Below, piece after piece: positions 8,450-16,314 of a stretch of DNA of 32,207 bases. Numbering within the stretch: the first letter of the stretch is position 1; every line of letters begins with the position of its first letter. The stretch is from Thermacetogenium sp. UBA4966 (GTDB taxonomy: Bacteria > Bacillota > DSM-12270 > Thermacetogeniales > Thermacetogeniaceae): positions 1 to 32,207 of the forward strand of contig DHAA01000053.1 of assembly GCA_002397275.1 (NCBI GenBank), in the 5' to 3' direction. The notes under the pieces are model-generated. The model saw only the letters and a program-made list of their open reading frames with translations, was not told the origin of the DNA and did no database searches. The position numbers were made by a program, and so were the translations under genes.

Positions 8450-8481
8450 TTTGAACACCTCCCATAGCATTATTGTATACG

Positions 8482-8514
8482 ATTATATTGCGATATGCAA
8501 TCACTTTGCAATCA
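8482..8514 (-). promoter_or_regulatory. Toxin-antitoxin promoter with internal operator-like repeats
   Basis: Read on the minus strand there is TTGCAA (8511-8506), an 18-base spacer, and a perfect TATAAT (8487-8482). The inverted repeat ATTGC-gatat-GCAAT (8487-8501) lies between the two boxes and GCAATCA occurs twice (8497-8503 and 8508-8514). This is the expected layout for autorepression by a ribbon-helix-helix antitoxin. Confidence 0.65.
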
Positions 8515-8596
8515 TCTTATCACTAAGGCTGCCGTTTTAGGCTTTTCGGAGATGAGTGAAGAATCGGTGATTTTACCGCTCATCAGTGCAAAAATA

Positions 8597-8656
8597 TTTT
8601 TGTTGACGCGTTAACAAAAACGTGATAGATTATTTTTGTTAACTAGTTAACAAAAA
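8597..8656 (+). promoter_or_regulatory. MarR promoter with two palindromic operators
   Basis: There are two 24-bp palindromes of one design, TTTTTGTTRAC-NN-GTTAACAAAAA, at 8597-8620 and 8633-8656, with centres 36 bp apart. The second is perfect and the first has one mismatch. TTGACG (8603-8608) with a 17-base spacer to TAGATT (8626-8631) forms the promoter. The first palindrome covers the -35 and the second covers the start region, so a dimeric repressor bound here would block transcription. The adjacent MarR protein is the obvious ligand. Confidence 0.8.
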
Positions 8657-8668
8657 AGGAGAGATCGT

Positions 8669-9133
8669 ATGAATCAAGCGCTAAAAATCTTAGATATTTT
8701 TATAAAAATACAGGAGTACTCGGACGTATTTCAGCATAAACGAGATGGTTTGCTGGATGAAATCAGCCTTACGGAAGTACACTGTATTGACTATATTGGT
8801 ATGACTGACCATCCGAATGTAACAAAAATTTCAGAACAGATGGGCCTGACGCGGGCAGGCATTAGTAAAATCAGCAAAAGGTTAATAAGTAAGGGCTTAA
8901 TAGAGAGTTACCAGGACCCGGACAATAAAAAAGAGATTTATTTTCGGCTGACTGAGGGCGGACAGTCTGTCTATGATGAGCATAAAAAAATCCATAACAA
9001 AGTCAGACAAGAGTGGTTGGCTTTTTTCGAACACTACAGCGACAATGAAAAAGCTACAATATTACGGTTTTTCACAGAAATTAACGATCTTTTTGACGGT
9101 AAATCGGCTGATAAGATTGAAAAAGAAAAATAA
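8669..9133 (+). CDS. MarR family transcriptional regulator
   Basis: 154 aa, the usual MarR length. A winged helix-turn-helix is visible in the middle: TKISEQMGLTRAGISKISKRLISKGLI, then the wing YQDPDNKKEIYFRLTEGGQ. The N- and C-terminal helices would form the dimer interface. The ligand cannot be predicted. It has a clear ribosome site (AGGAG at 8657-8661) and two palindromic operators immediately upstream, which implies autorepression. The ferredoxin gene 58 bases downstream is on the same strand with no terminator between, so it probably belongs to the same regulated unit. Confidence 0.9.
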   Translation: MNQALKILDIFIKIQEYSDVFQHKRDGLLDEISLTEVHCIDYIGMTDHPNVTKISEQMGLTRAGISKISKRLISKGLIESYQDPDNKKEIYFRLTEGGQSVYDEHKKIHNKVRQEWLAFFEHYSDNEKATILRFFTEINDLFDGKSADKIEKEK

Positions 9134-9191
9134 TATTTACCCACATGTGTGTGGGGGATATATATAGTTGCTTAAAGAAAGAAGGCGCAAA

Positions 9192-9470
9192 ATGCTAAAG
9201 AGTATACTGTCTCGTTTCAAAAAGAATGCAGATGGGAAGCCGAAAAGAAATCCAGTCACAGCTCCCTATTGGTATCAGATTAACGCTGAAGAATGCCGGA
9301 GCTGCGACAAATGTAAAAAAGCTTGCAAGGCCGGGGCGATCAGAGGAGAACGTGGGGAAGCATATGTGATCGATAAACAAAAGTGCATAAAATGCGGAGA
9401 CTGTATGAAATGGTGCAAGTATAAGGCAATAAAAAGATTGGATATGTACTCCGGAGGACCGAAACAGTAA
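9192..9470 (+). CDS. Small two-[4Fe-4S] ferredoxin-type protein
   Basis: 92 aa. Two CxxCxxCxxxC motifs are visible: CRSCDKCKKAC, followed by KAGAI rather than the usual Pro, and CIKCGDCMKWC. This predicts two [4Fe-4S] clusters as in bacterial 8Fe ferredoxins, with a basic N-terminal extension of about 30 residues. The ATG at 9192 is preferred over a TTG at 9168 because AAAGAAGG lies at suitable distance before it. It is a soluble electron carrier or part of an electron-transfer chain; the partner is unknown. A small CCCACA/TGTGGG hairpin lies between it and the MarR gene. It is probably co-regulated by that MarR protein. Confidence 0.8.
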   Translation: MLKSILSRFKKNADGKPKRNPVTAPYWYQINAEECRSCDKCKKACKAGAIRGERGEAYVIDKQKCIKCGDCMKWCKYKAIKRLDMYSGGPKQ

Positions 9471-9592
9471 TCATTCATTATTAAAGAAATATATCGCTTA
9501 TGCTTGGAAGAGGCGGCTATCCTTTATACAGCGGCTAAAATATGGTATTGTTATTATACGGAAACGAGATTTCTGCCAGAATTCCGCTCAGC

Positions 9593-9622
9593 TTGACAGC
9601 TGATGGTATATGGTGCTAAAAT
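9593..9622 (+). promoter_or_regulatory. Promoter of the rplU operon
   Basis: TTGACA (9593-9598), an 18-base spacer and TAAAAT (9617-9622, five of six matches) form a good sigma-70 type promoter about 100 bases before rplU. The 90-base leader may hold the L21 autoregulatory structure common in Firmicutes, but I could not confirm its pattern. Confidence 0.65.
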
Positions 9623-9718
9623 TCCGTTGTAACTGTTGTATAAAAAAACGCTCGGGAAGGGTCGATAAAGCGCGTGCAAGCGACGCCGCCCTGTGACCCC
9701 GGCGAAGGAGGAAATTTT

Positions 9719-10066
9719 GTGTTTGCAATTGTGGAAACCGGCGGTAAACAGTATAAGGTTCAGCAAGGGTCGGTGCTGCGGGTAGAAAAGATAGAGGCGG
9801 CCGTAGGAGACCAGGTGGTGCTGGATAAGATCTTGGGAGTGGATAGCGACGGGGCGTTTCAAGTGGGGACCCCCTACCTCTCCGGAGCGCGGGTGACGGC
9901 CGAGGTTCTCAAACAGGGAAAGGCCAAAAAAATTCTCGTTTTCAAGTACAAGGCCAAGAAAAACTACCGTCGTCGTCAAGGGCACCGGCAGTTGTTCACG
10001 GAGTTGATCGTGCGGGAGATTTCCCTGGGTGGCCAGGAGGAAACCCCAGCTGCCGCAGAGTTGTAG
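9719..10066 (+). CDS. rplU: 50S ribosomal protein L21
   Basis: 115 aa. The L21 signature is evident: FAIVETGGKQYKVQQG at the N-terminus and the basic FKYKAKKNYRRRQGHRQ near the C-terminus that contacts 23S rRNA. The start is GTG at 9719 after AAGGAGG; upstream in-frame codons (from 9674) encode non-conserved residues and overlap the leader. It is the first gene of rplU-prp-rpmA-obgE, the standard Firmicutes order. The last ten residues (EETPAAAEL) are a short extension beyond the usual end. Confidence 0.97.
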   Translation: MFAIVETGGKQYKVQQGSVLRVEKIEAAVGDQVVLDKILGVDSDGAFQVGTPYLSGARVTAEVLKQGKAKKILVFKYKAKKNYRRRQGHRQLFTELIVREISLGGQEETPAAAEL

Positions 10067-10079
10067 AGTTTCTTTGGCT

Positions 10080-10430
10080 ATGATTCAGGCGACATTTTTT
10101 GCAGACGGAAACGGAGAGCTGCGTGGTTTCTTGGTAGAGGGACACTCCGGATATGCCCCGGCCGGCGAGGACATCATCTGTGCCGGTGTTTCCGCTCTCG
10201 TACAAACAGCGTCCGCCGGCTTGAAGCGTTTCCTGCCGGTGGCGCCGCGCATAGATGATCGGACCAAAGGCTTGGGCGATGTTTCTGTGAAATTGATGCT
10301 GCCGGAAAATTTAGCTGATGAGGAAAAAGCGACCGCTCGGGTGATCTTGGAAACCATGGAACTGGGGATGCGCGGGATCGCCGCGGGCTACGGAAAATAC
10401 GTTGAAGTGAGGAGGTGCTCAAATAAATGA
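10080..10430 (+). CDS. prp: Ribosomal-processing cysteine protease Prp
   Basis: 116 aa. It belongs to the YsxB/Prp family, which removes the N-terminal extension of ribosomal protein L27 in Firmicutes and relatives. The catalytic pair is visible at His22 (EGHSGYA) and Cys34 (DIICAGVS), the same positions as in characterised Staphylococcus Prp. The ATG at 10080 is chosen because homologues start at M-I-x-A. It sits between rplU and rpmA, its usual place, and its TGA overlaps the rpmA ATG (ATGA), so the protease and its substrate are translated together. Confidence 0.95.
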   Translation: MIQATFFADGNGELRGFLVEGHSGYAPAGEDIICAGVSALVQTASAGLKRFLPVAPRIDDRTKGLGDVSVKLMLPENLADEEKATARVILETMELGMRGIAAGYGKYVEVRRCSNK

Positions 10431-10717
10431 AGACATTAAAGTTTGACCTGCAGTTGTTTGCACATAAAAAAGGTATGGGAAGCTCCCGCAACGGACGGGA
10501 CAGCGAATCGAAGCGGCTGGGGGTGAAGAGGTGCGACGGCCAATTTGTCAGCGCCGGAAACATCCTTATCCGTCAGCGGGGTACGAAAATATTTCCCGGG
10601 TGGAATGTCGGCCTCGGCAGAGACCACACCCTTTTTGCCTTGATCGACGGTTATGTGAAGTTCGAAGCAAAGGGCAAAGACAAGAAGCAGGTCAGCGTTT
10701 ACGCTGAAACGGTCTGA
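10427..10717 (+). CDS. rpmA: 50S ribosomal protein L27, with cleavable N-terminal extension
   Basis: 96 aa. Residues 1-11 (MKTLKFDLQLF) form the extension found in Firmicutes. Prp is known to cut after the LQLF-type motif, leaving mature L27 starting at AHKKGMGSSRNGRD. The mature tail reaches the ribosomal peptidyl-transferase centre. The core GNILIRQRGTKIFPGWNVGLGRDHTLFALIDG is fully conserved in character. The ribosome site GAGGAGG lies inside the end of prp. Confidence 0.97.
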   Translation: MKTLKFDLQLFAHKKGMGSSRNGRDSESKRLGVKRCDGQFVSAGNILIRQRGTKIFPGWNVGLGRDHTLFALIDGYVKFEAKGKDKKQVSVYAETV

Positions 10718-10739
10718 TGTCGAGAAGCAGCGAAGACCT

Positions 10740-10766
10740 CCCCTGGCCTTAGGACCAGGGGAATTT
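10740..10766 (+). terminator. Weak terminator or attenuator hairpin between rpmA and obgE
   Basis: CCCCTGG (10740-10746) pairs with CCAGGGG (10755-10761), followed by AATTTGTTATTA. The stem is strong but the T-run is broken, so it probably attenuates or processes the transcript rather than ending it fully. Confidence 0.45.
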
Positions 10767-10804
10767 GTTATTACCCCGCATGAGCGGGTCTGTGAGGCTA
10801 AAGT

Positions 10805-12079
10805 ATGTTCTACGATTACGCTAAAATATTTGTGAAAGCAGGGGACGGAGGGAATGGGTGCGTTGCCTTCCGCCGCGAGAAGTATGTTCCCGCCGGGGGA
10901 CCCAGCGGCGGAGACGGCGGACAGGGGGGGGATGTTATCTTCGCCGCTGACCGGAATCTCCATACCCTGATCGATTTTCGTTATCGCCGACACTATAAGG
11001 CCAAGCGGGGGGAACACGGCCGCGGCAAGAATCAGCATGGCAAAAATGGGGAGGACCTCATTGTCGGGGTGCCTCCGGGGACCATCATCCGCCATCTTGA
11101 AGGGGACTTTTGCGCCGATCTGAAAAGAGCGGGGCAGAGGGTTGTCGTCGCCCGCGGCGGAAAAGGGGGGCGAGGCAACGCCCGCTTTAAAACACCGAAA
11201 CTGCAGGCGCCGCGTTTTGCCGAACGAGGGGATCCGGGAGAGGAGCGCACACTGGAACTGGAGCTTAAACTGCTGGCGGAAGTCGGTTTCATCGGTTTCC
11301 CCAACGCAGGAAAATCCAGCCTCCTCAGCAGGATTTCCGCGGCGCGGCCAAAAGTAGCGGGCTATCCTTTTACTACCCTCAACCCGGAATTAGGGGTTGT
11401 GCAGGTCGGTGACAAGAGTTTTGTGGCCGCTGATCTGCCGGGGCTTATTGCCGGCGCCCATACAGGCGCCGGGCTGGGGCATCGTTTCCTGCGCCATGTG
11501 GAACGCACGAAGGTGCTTCTACTCGTTGTAGATACCGCGGGCAGCGAAGGGCGTGAGCCGGCGGAGGATGTGGGTATCATTCTGGAGGAATTAAAGCTCT
11601 ATAAGGAGGAATTGGCGGGCAGACCCCTGGCGATTGCCGCCAATAAGATGGACCTGCCGCAAGCTGCGCTAAACCTCCCCTCTCTGCAGCGGAAGTACAG
11701 CGGATTGGATATTTACCCCGTTTCTGTGGCGACGGGCGTTGGCATAGAGGAGCTTTTATATGCCCTCTCCCGCAAGGTGGAAGAGGAAACCGATCCCGTT
11801 CAGGAAAGGGAAGCGGATGATGAACCGCGTTTGATTACAGCTGTACAGATAGATGAAAAGTCCTTTGAAATCAGCAAAAGCGGAGATGGCCATTTTCTGA
11901 TCTCCGGGAAGGGGATAGAGCTGTTGGTCAACCGCCTCGACCTGGAGATTCCGGATGCCTTTAGATATTTTCAGCACATGATGCGGACCATGGGCGTCGA
12001 GGATGCTCTGCGCGCAAGCGGGGTAGAAGCAGGGGACACGGTGAACATCGGCAGCTTTGAATTTGAGTGGCAGAATTAG
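10805..12079 (+). CDS. obgE: GTPase Obg
   Basis: 424 aa, with all three Obg domains. The Gly-rich Obg fold is at 1-158 (GGDGGNGCVAFRREKYVP, GGPSGGDGG). The GTPase domain has P-loop GFPNAGKSS at 164-172, switch II DLPGLI and base-recognition NKMD. The C-terminal OCT domain is at about 345-424, as in Gram-positive Obg. It is an essential ribosome-associated GTPase acting in 50S assembly and stress or sporulation control. The start is ATG with GTGAGG upstream. It follows rpmA in the canonical order and its 3' end runs close to yhbY. Confidence 0.97.
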   Translation: MFYDYAKIFVKAGDGGNGCVAFRREKYVPAGGPSGGDGGQGGDVIFAADRNLHTLIDFRYRRHYKAKRGEHGRGKNQHGKNGEDLIVGVPPGTIIRHLEGDFCADLKRAGQRVVVARGGKGGRGNARFKTPKLQAPRFAERGDPGEERTLELELKLLAEVGFIGFPNAGKSSLLSRISAARPKVAGYPFTTLNPELGVVQVGDKSFVAADLPGLIAGAHTGAGLGHRFLRHVERTKVLLLVVDTAGSEGREPAEDVGIILEELKLYKEELAGRPLAIAANKMDLPQAALNLPSLQRKYSGLDIYPVSVATGVGIEELLYALSRKVEEETDPVQEREADDEPRLITAVQIDEKSFEISKSGDGHFLISGKGIELLVNRLDLEIPDAFRYFQHMMRTMGVEDALRASGVEAGDTVNIGSFEFEWQN

Positions 12080-12089
12080 AATCAAACAA

Positions 12090-12410
12090 ATGATCAGTGA
12101 AGGATGCGGGTGGCAGGAATTGCTGACGGGAAAACAGAAGAGATATTTACGATCCCTGGCTGCCGGGATGAGTGCTGTTCTGCAGGTAGGCAAGTCCGGG
12201 ATCAGCGACAACTTAGTAAAACAGCTGGATGAAACCCTGACGGCGAGGGAGTTGGTGAAGGCGCGGGTGCTTTCCAACTGTCTTCTTGACGTTAGCGAGG
12301 CCGCTTCTGCTTTGTGCGAGCGGACAGGAGCAGAGCTTGTACAGCAGATCGGCCGCAATGTGATTCTCTACCGGAGGGGGGAGGATGCGGAGATCCTTTT
12401 GCCGGAATAG
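12090..12410 (+). CDS. yhbY: YhbY family ribosome-assembly RNA-binding protein
   Basis: About 106 aa from the ATG at 12090. The CRM (YhbY) domain is clear: LTGKQKRYLRSLAAGMSAVLQVGKSG, then the late QQIGRNVILYRR. YhbY proteins bind pre-50S particles. Start choice is uncertain. Homologues usually begin M-L-T-G-K-Q, which would be a TTG at 12120 here; the ATG at 12090 adds ten residues, and neither has a well-spaced ribosome site. It lies just after obgE, as in many Clostridia. Confidence 0.85.
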   Translation: MISEGCGWQELLTGKQKRYLRSLAAGMSAVLQVGKSGISDNLVKQLDETLTARELVKARVLSNCLLDVSEAASALCERTGAELVQQIGRNVILYRRGEDAEILLPE

Positions 12411-12442
12411 ACGCTCATGAAGCTTAGCTTCACTATCAAATG

Positions 12443-12589
12443 GATGAAAGTAGCAGAACATTGGCTTTCAGGGGTAGTGGCCGGCCTGATGCAAAGCCAA
12501 GATGGCTGTCCGGGACGTAATAGGGAGCGAGCGGAATCCAACGACATGGTAGACATCCGATGAAAGTAGCAGAACATTGGCTTTCAGGG
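12443..12589 (+). repeat. Pair of identical 31-bp direct repeats in the yhbY-proB gap
   Basis: An exact 31-base sequence beginning GATGAAAGTAGCAGAA occurs at 12443-12473 and again at 12559-12589, 116 bases apart. The first copy opens a 39-codon frame (MKVAEHWLSG...) whose TGA overlaps the ATG of the second copy; the second copy's frame stops after ten codons. I recognise neither a mobile element nor a T-box here. It may be a small duplicated regulatory or repetitive element in front of proBA. Confidence 0.7.
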
Positions 12590-12618
12590 TAGGATCAAGC
12601 GGGTGAGGGGGAGTAGCG

Positions 12619-13764
12619 ATGCCCGGCAGGGAAGGCGCAAAAGTCAGAGAAGCGCGCCGCATTGTTGTCAAAGTAGGAACAAAAATTATCTGCGGAAACA
12701 AGGGGCGGCTTGACCTGCCGCATATGGAAAGCCTGGCGCAGGAAATGGCTGCCCTCTGGCGAGAGGGGTTTGAGGTAATACTCGTCAGCTCAGGGGCGAT
12801 CGGCGCCGGGGTGGGAAGGCTGGGACTTTCACGCAAACCCAGAACTATTCCTGAAAAGCAGGCGGCGGCCGCTGTTGGTCAGGGCGTTCTGATGCAGCGC
12901 TATGAAACGTTGTTTACCCCCTGCGGTGTGATCGTTGCTCAGGTGCTCCTCACCAGAGATGATATTACCAACCGCGAGCGTTATTTAAATGCGCGCCATA
13001 CCCTGCAGACGCTGTTGGGCTTTCGGGCTGTCCCTATCGTCAATGAGAATGATACGGTGGCGGTGGAAGAGATCCGCTTCGGCGATAACGATACCCTTGC
13101 CGCTCTGGTCGCCTGCCTGGCCGACGCTGATCTCCTTGTTTTGCTCACCGATCTCGACGGTTATTATACGGCCGATCCCCATAAAAACAAGGGCGCCCAA
13201 CTGATTCCCGAAATTCATGCCATTACGCCGGAGATCGAAGCAGCCGCCGGCGGTTGCGGGTCAGCTTTAGCCACCGGAGGTATGGGCACGAAGCTGGCGG
13301 CAGCCAAGATCGCCATGCAGGCCGGGATACCCCTCGTTATTGCCAACGGTATGAAGGAAGGAACACTAACCGCGGTTTTAAAGGGCGAGCGCAGGGGAAC
13401 CATCTTCGTCCCCCTGGAAGAACGCATGCAGGCGCGCAAGCTCTGGATCGCTTTCGGCTCTCCTGTACAGGGGAGGCTGATTGTTGACGCCGGGGCTGCA
13501 GGTGCGCTCTTAAAAAAGGGCAAGAGCCTGCTGCCCACCGGTGTCGTCGGTGTAGAGGGAAGTTTTGCAGTGGGGAACGTCGTCAGTATCGTCGACCCAA
13601 GCGCACAGGAGATCGCCAGGGGCATCAGCAATTATGATGCTCAGGCGTTAAAGATGATCAAGGGACATAATAGTCGTGAAATTAAAGAGATTTTAGGTTA
13701 TCATGACTATGATGAAGTGGTGCACAGAGATAATCTTACACTTATCTCGCATAATGATAGCTGA
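12619..13764 (+). CDS. proB: Glutamate 5-kinase
   Basis: 381 aa. It catalyses ATP-dependent phosphorylation of glutamate, the first step of proline synthesis. The amino-acid-kinase domain shows RIVVKVGTKI, VSSGAIGAGVGRLG, PIVNENDTVAVEEIRFGDND and LLTDLDGYYTADP. The nucleotide-binding ATGGMGTKLAAAKIA follows, and a C-terminal PUA domain spans about residues 285-370. The start is ATG with GGGGGAG upstream. It is followed 18 bases later by proA, giving the standard proBA pair. These enzymes are usually inhibited by proline. Confidence 0.97.
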   Translation: MPGREGAKVREARRIVVKVGTKIICGNKGRLDLPHMESLAQEMAALWREGFEVILVSSGAIGAGVGRLGLSRKPRTIPEKQAAAAVGQGVLMQRYETLFTPCGVIVAQVLLTRDDITNRERYLNARHTLQTLLGFRAVPIVNENDTVAVEEIRFGDNDTLAALVACLADADLLVLLTDLDGYYTADPHKNKGAQLIPEIHAITPEIEAAAGGCGSALATGGMGTKLAAAKIAMQAGIPLVIANGMKEGTLTAVLKGERRGTIFVPLEERMQARKLWIAFGSPVQGRLIVDAGAAGALLKKGKSLLPTGVVGVEGSFAVGNVVSIVDPSAQEIARGISNYDAQALKMIKGHNSREIKEILGYHDYDEVVHRDNLTLISHNDS

Positions 13765-13782
13765 GAGGCGGATTGGTAAAAG

Positions 13783-15039
13783 ATGCTGGAAAATCAAATA
13801 ATGGAGATCGGAAAGTCGGCGAAAAGTGCGTCTTATCTTCTGGCCGGGATTTCTACAGAGATTAAAAACCACGCTCTGCAGGCGATGGCCAGGGCGCTGG
13901 AAGAGAGGGCTGAGGTGATCCTGAGCGCCAACCGGCAGGATATGGATGAGGGAAGAACGAAAGGCTTAAGCGACGCCATCCTTGACCGTTTGCTGCTTAC
14001 CCGGGACAGGATCAAGGACATGTCTGAAGGCCTCAGGGAGCTGATCGCCATCCCTGACCCAATCGGCGAGATTACCAGAATGTCTGCTCGTCCCAACGGC
14101 TTGCGGGTAGGAAAGATGAGGGTTCCTTTAGGGGTTGTGGGGATTATTTATGAGGCTCGCCCCAATGTGACCGTAGATGCCGCCGGACTCTGCCTTAAGG
14201 CCGGAAATGCGGTGATCTTGCGGGGCGGCTCTGAGGCTCTTAATTCAAATAAGGCTTTGACCAATGTAATCAGCACTGCGGCAACAGGCGCCGGAATCCC
14301 TGAAGGAGCTATTCAATTGATACCGACCGCCGAGCGGGAAGCGGCGAACATGATGATGACTATGATCGAATATATTGACGTTCTGATCCCCCGCGGCGGG
14401 GCGGGTCTGATTAAGACGGTGACCGCCCAGGCCACAGTACCGGTGCTGCAGACCGGCGTCGGCAATTGCCATATCTATCTCGAAGAGGACGCTGATCCGG
14501 ATATGGCTCTGAATATTGTTGTTAATGCTAAAACCCAGCGTCCAGGGGTTTGCAATGCCCTGGAGACACTCCTGGTTAATGCAAAAGCCGCGGCGGAAAT
14601 TCTGCCTCCGATAGCAGCCGCGCTGCAGGAGAAGGGGGTCGAGCTGAGAGGATGCCCCAGAACCCGGGAGATCGTCTCCGGGTGCCTGCCGGCGACGGAA
14701 GACGACTGGGGGACAGAATATCTGGGCTTTATTTTGGCGGTAAAGATTGTCGATGATTTAGATGAGGCGATTAAGCATATTCACAAGTATGGCACCGGAC
14801 ACTCGGAAGCTATTATTACCGAGAGCTACCGAAAGGCATCGCTTTTTGTACAGAGGGTTGATGCAGCCGCTGTTTTTGTCAATGCGTCGACGCGTTTCAC
14901 CGATGGGCGACAGTTCGGCTTCGGGGCTGAGATTGGGATCAGCACCCAAAAGCTTCACGCCCGAGGGCCTATGGGGGTCGAAGAACTTACATCAAGCAAA
15001 TTTATTATATTGGGAAACGGCCAGATCAGAAGATCATAA
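13783..15039 (+). CDS. proA: Gamma-glutamyl phosphate reductase
   Basis: 418 aa, the usual length. It reduces gamma-glutamyl phosphate with NADPH to glutamate semialdehyde in proline synthesis. The catalytic cysteine is Cys257 in QRPGVCNALETLL. Other family marks are PLGVVGIIYEARPNVT, LRGGSEA, NASTRFTDG and FGFGAEIGISTQKLHARGP. The start is ATG at 13783 with GAGAGGCGG upstream; another ATG at 13801 is possible. It acts on the unstable product of ProB encoded just upstream. Confidence 0.97.
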   Translation: MLENQIMEIGKSAKSASYLLAGISTEIKNHALQAMARALEERAEVILSANRQDMDEGRTKGLSDAILDRLLLTRDRIKDMSEGLRELIAIPDPIGEITRMSARPNGLRVGKMRVPLGVVGIIYEARPNVTVDAAGLCLKAGNAVILRGGSEALNSNKALTNVISTAATGAGIPEGAIQLIPTAEREAANMMMTMIEYIDVLIPRGGAGLIKTVTAQATVPVLQTGVGNCHIYLEEDADPDMALNIVVNAKTQRPGVCNALETLLVNAKAAAEILPPIAAALQEKGVELRGCPRTREIVSGCLPATEDDWGTEYLGFILAVKIVDDLDEAIKHIHKYGTGHSEAIITESYRKASLFVQRVDAAAVFVNASTRFTDGRQFGFGAEIGISTQKLHARGPMGVEELTSSKFIILGNGQIRRS

Positions 15040-15068
15040 AGCAGCAAAAGAGGGGCAGGAACGCACTC

Positions 15069-15707
15069 ATGAACGAGCAGCGGATTGGCATACTGGGAGG
15101 CACGTTTGACCCCGTTCACCATGGACACCTGGTGGCGGCTGATGCGGCAATGGAAAATTTTTCACTGGATAAGGTCGTTTTTATGCCGGCGGCTAATCCG
15201 CCGCATAAGCAGCCGGATTCAGTTACGGATTTCTGGCGCCGGTATCTGATGGTTGTCCTGGCTGTACTGGGAAACCCTAATTTTAAGGTCAGCCGTCTTG
15301 AATATGAGCGCGGAGGTGTTACCTATACGGTCGATACAATGCGTCAGCTGCGCCAAATCTATGGCGAAGGCGCGGAGCTTTATTTTATAACCGGTATCGA
15401 TACAATCCTGGATATTTTCAGTTGGCGGGAGCCAAAAGAGCTGTTTACACTCTGTAAGTTTATTGCCGCTACCCGCCCCGGGTATGATAAACGAATTGTT
15501 GAGGAGATCTTTGGAGAGCATTTTAAAGATGTCATACAGTTTTTGGATATGCCTCAGATGGATATATCATCCTCAGACATTCGCCGGCGTGTGCAGGAGG
15601 GGAAGTCGATCAAGTACCTTGTTCCCGAGGTTGTAGAGCGGTATATCAGACAACAGGGACTTTATTCTTCTGATAAAACCGGACCGGGAGGCGCTTTTGA
15701 CGAATAA
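15069..15707 (+). CDS. nadD: Nicotinate-nucleotide adenylyltransferase
   Basis: 212 aa. It transfers AMP to nicotinate mononucleotide in NAD synthesis. Nucleotidyltransferase motifs are GGTFDPVHHGHL at the N-terminus (the (H/T)xGH motif) and ISSSDIRRRV near residue 172. ADNPPHKQ-like substrate contacts appear as AANPPHKQ. The start is ATG preceded by GGGGCAGGAA. The 3' end overlaps yqeK by 11 bases, so they are probably coupled. Confidence 0.96.
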   Translation: MNEQRIGILGGTFDPVHHGHLVAADAAMENFSLDKVVFMPAANPPHKQPDSVTDFWRRYLMVVLAVLGNPNFKVSRLEYERGGVTYTVDTMRQLRQIYGEGAELYFITGIDTILDIFSWREPKELFTLCKFIAATRPGYDKRIVEEIFGEHFKDVIQFLDMPQMDISSSDIRRRVQEGKSIKYLVPEVVERYIRQQGLYSSDKTGPGGAFDE

Positions 15708-16305
15708 AATATCCGGCGGGGACTATCAACCCTGCGCTAAGATGCGGGAGTATGAAATAAAAATAAGAGAAAGATTAACGGAAAAAAGGTATGAGCACGT
15801 TTGCGCAGTGCGCCATTGTGCCGCAGAGCTGGCGAAAATTCATGGCCTTGACCGGGAGAATGCGGAACTGGCCGGTTTGCTGCATGATTACGCTCGGGAT
15901 ATGGATCCCGAGCAACTGCTGGCCATCGGCCGTTCCAGAAACCTGATCACCTGTAAGGTTGAAGAACAATTTCCTATTCTGCTCCACGGGCCTGTAGGAG
16001 CGGCCCTTGTTGAAGAAGAGCTGGGGGTTGCCGAGGTGCAGGTGCTGGAGGCCGTCGCTCTGCACACCGTTGCCGGTCCCGCTATAGGGAGGCTGGCTCA
16101 GATGATCTACATAGCGGATCTGATCGCCGCGGGGAGAGACTTCCCGGGTGTGGACTATCTGCGAAGCCTTGCTGTGACAAATCTGCGCCAGGCGCTGCCG
16201 GCATGCATTGCCTCCAGCATTCGTTGCTGTTTGGAGAGGGGCCGGCTTATCCACCCGCAGACGATTGAGGCGTGGAATTATTATTCTATCGAGCGAAAGG
16301 AGTGA
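15697..16305 (+). CDS. yqeK: YqeK family HD-domain hydrolase (Ap4A hydrolase type)
   Basis: 202 aa. HD-superfamily metal ligands are visible: His in AVRHCAAEL, the pair in LAGLLHDYARDM, a His in LLHGPVGAAL, and AVALHTVAG. YqeK proteins hydrolyse Ap4A symmetrically to ADP and are found next to nadD in Firmicutes. The TTG start at 15697 is supported by GGGAGG at 15686-15691 and by homologues, but an internal ATG at 15742 (M-R-E-Y-E-I-K-I) is also credible. It lies between nadD and rsfS, as usual. Confidence 0.9.
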   Translation: MTNKISGGDYQPCAKMREYEIKIRERLTEKRYEHVCAVRHCAAELAKIHGLDRENAELAGLLHDYARDMDPEQLLAIGRSRNLITCKVEEQFPILLHGPVGAALVEEELGVAEVQVLEAVALHTVAGPAIGRLAQMIYIADLIAAGRDFPGVDYLRSLAVTNLRQALPACIASSIRCCLERGRLIHPQTIEAWNYYSIERKE

Positions 16306-16314
16306 ATTTTACTG

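Noticed and set aside
9623..9718. L21 leader autoregulatory RNA
   Set aside because: The position is right, but I could not identify the conserved pairing by eye, so it is not listed as a feature.
12411..12618. Proline T-box before proBA
   Set aside because: Such T-boxes occur in Firmicutes, but no AGGGTGGNACCGCG motif, stem I elements or terminator are present here; only the 31-bp repeats.
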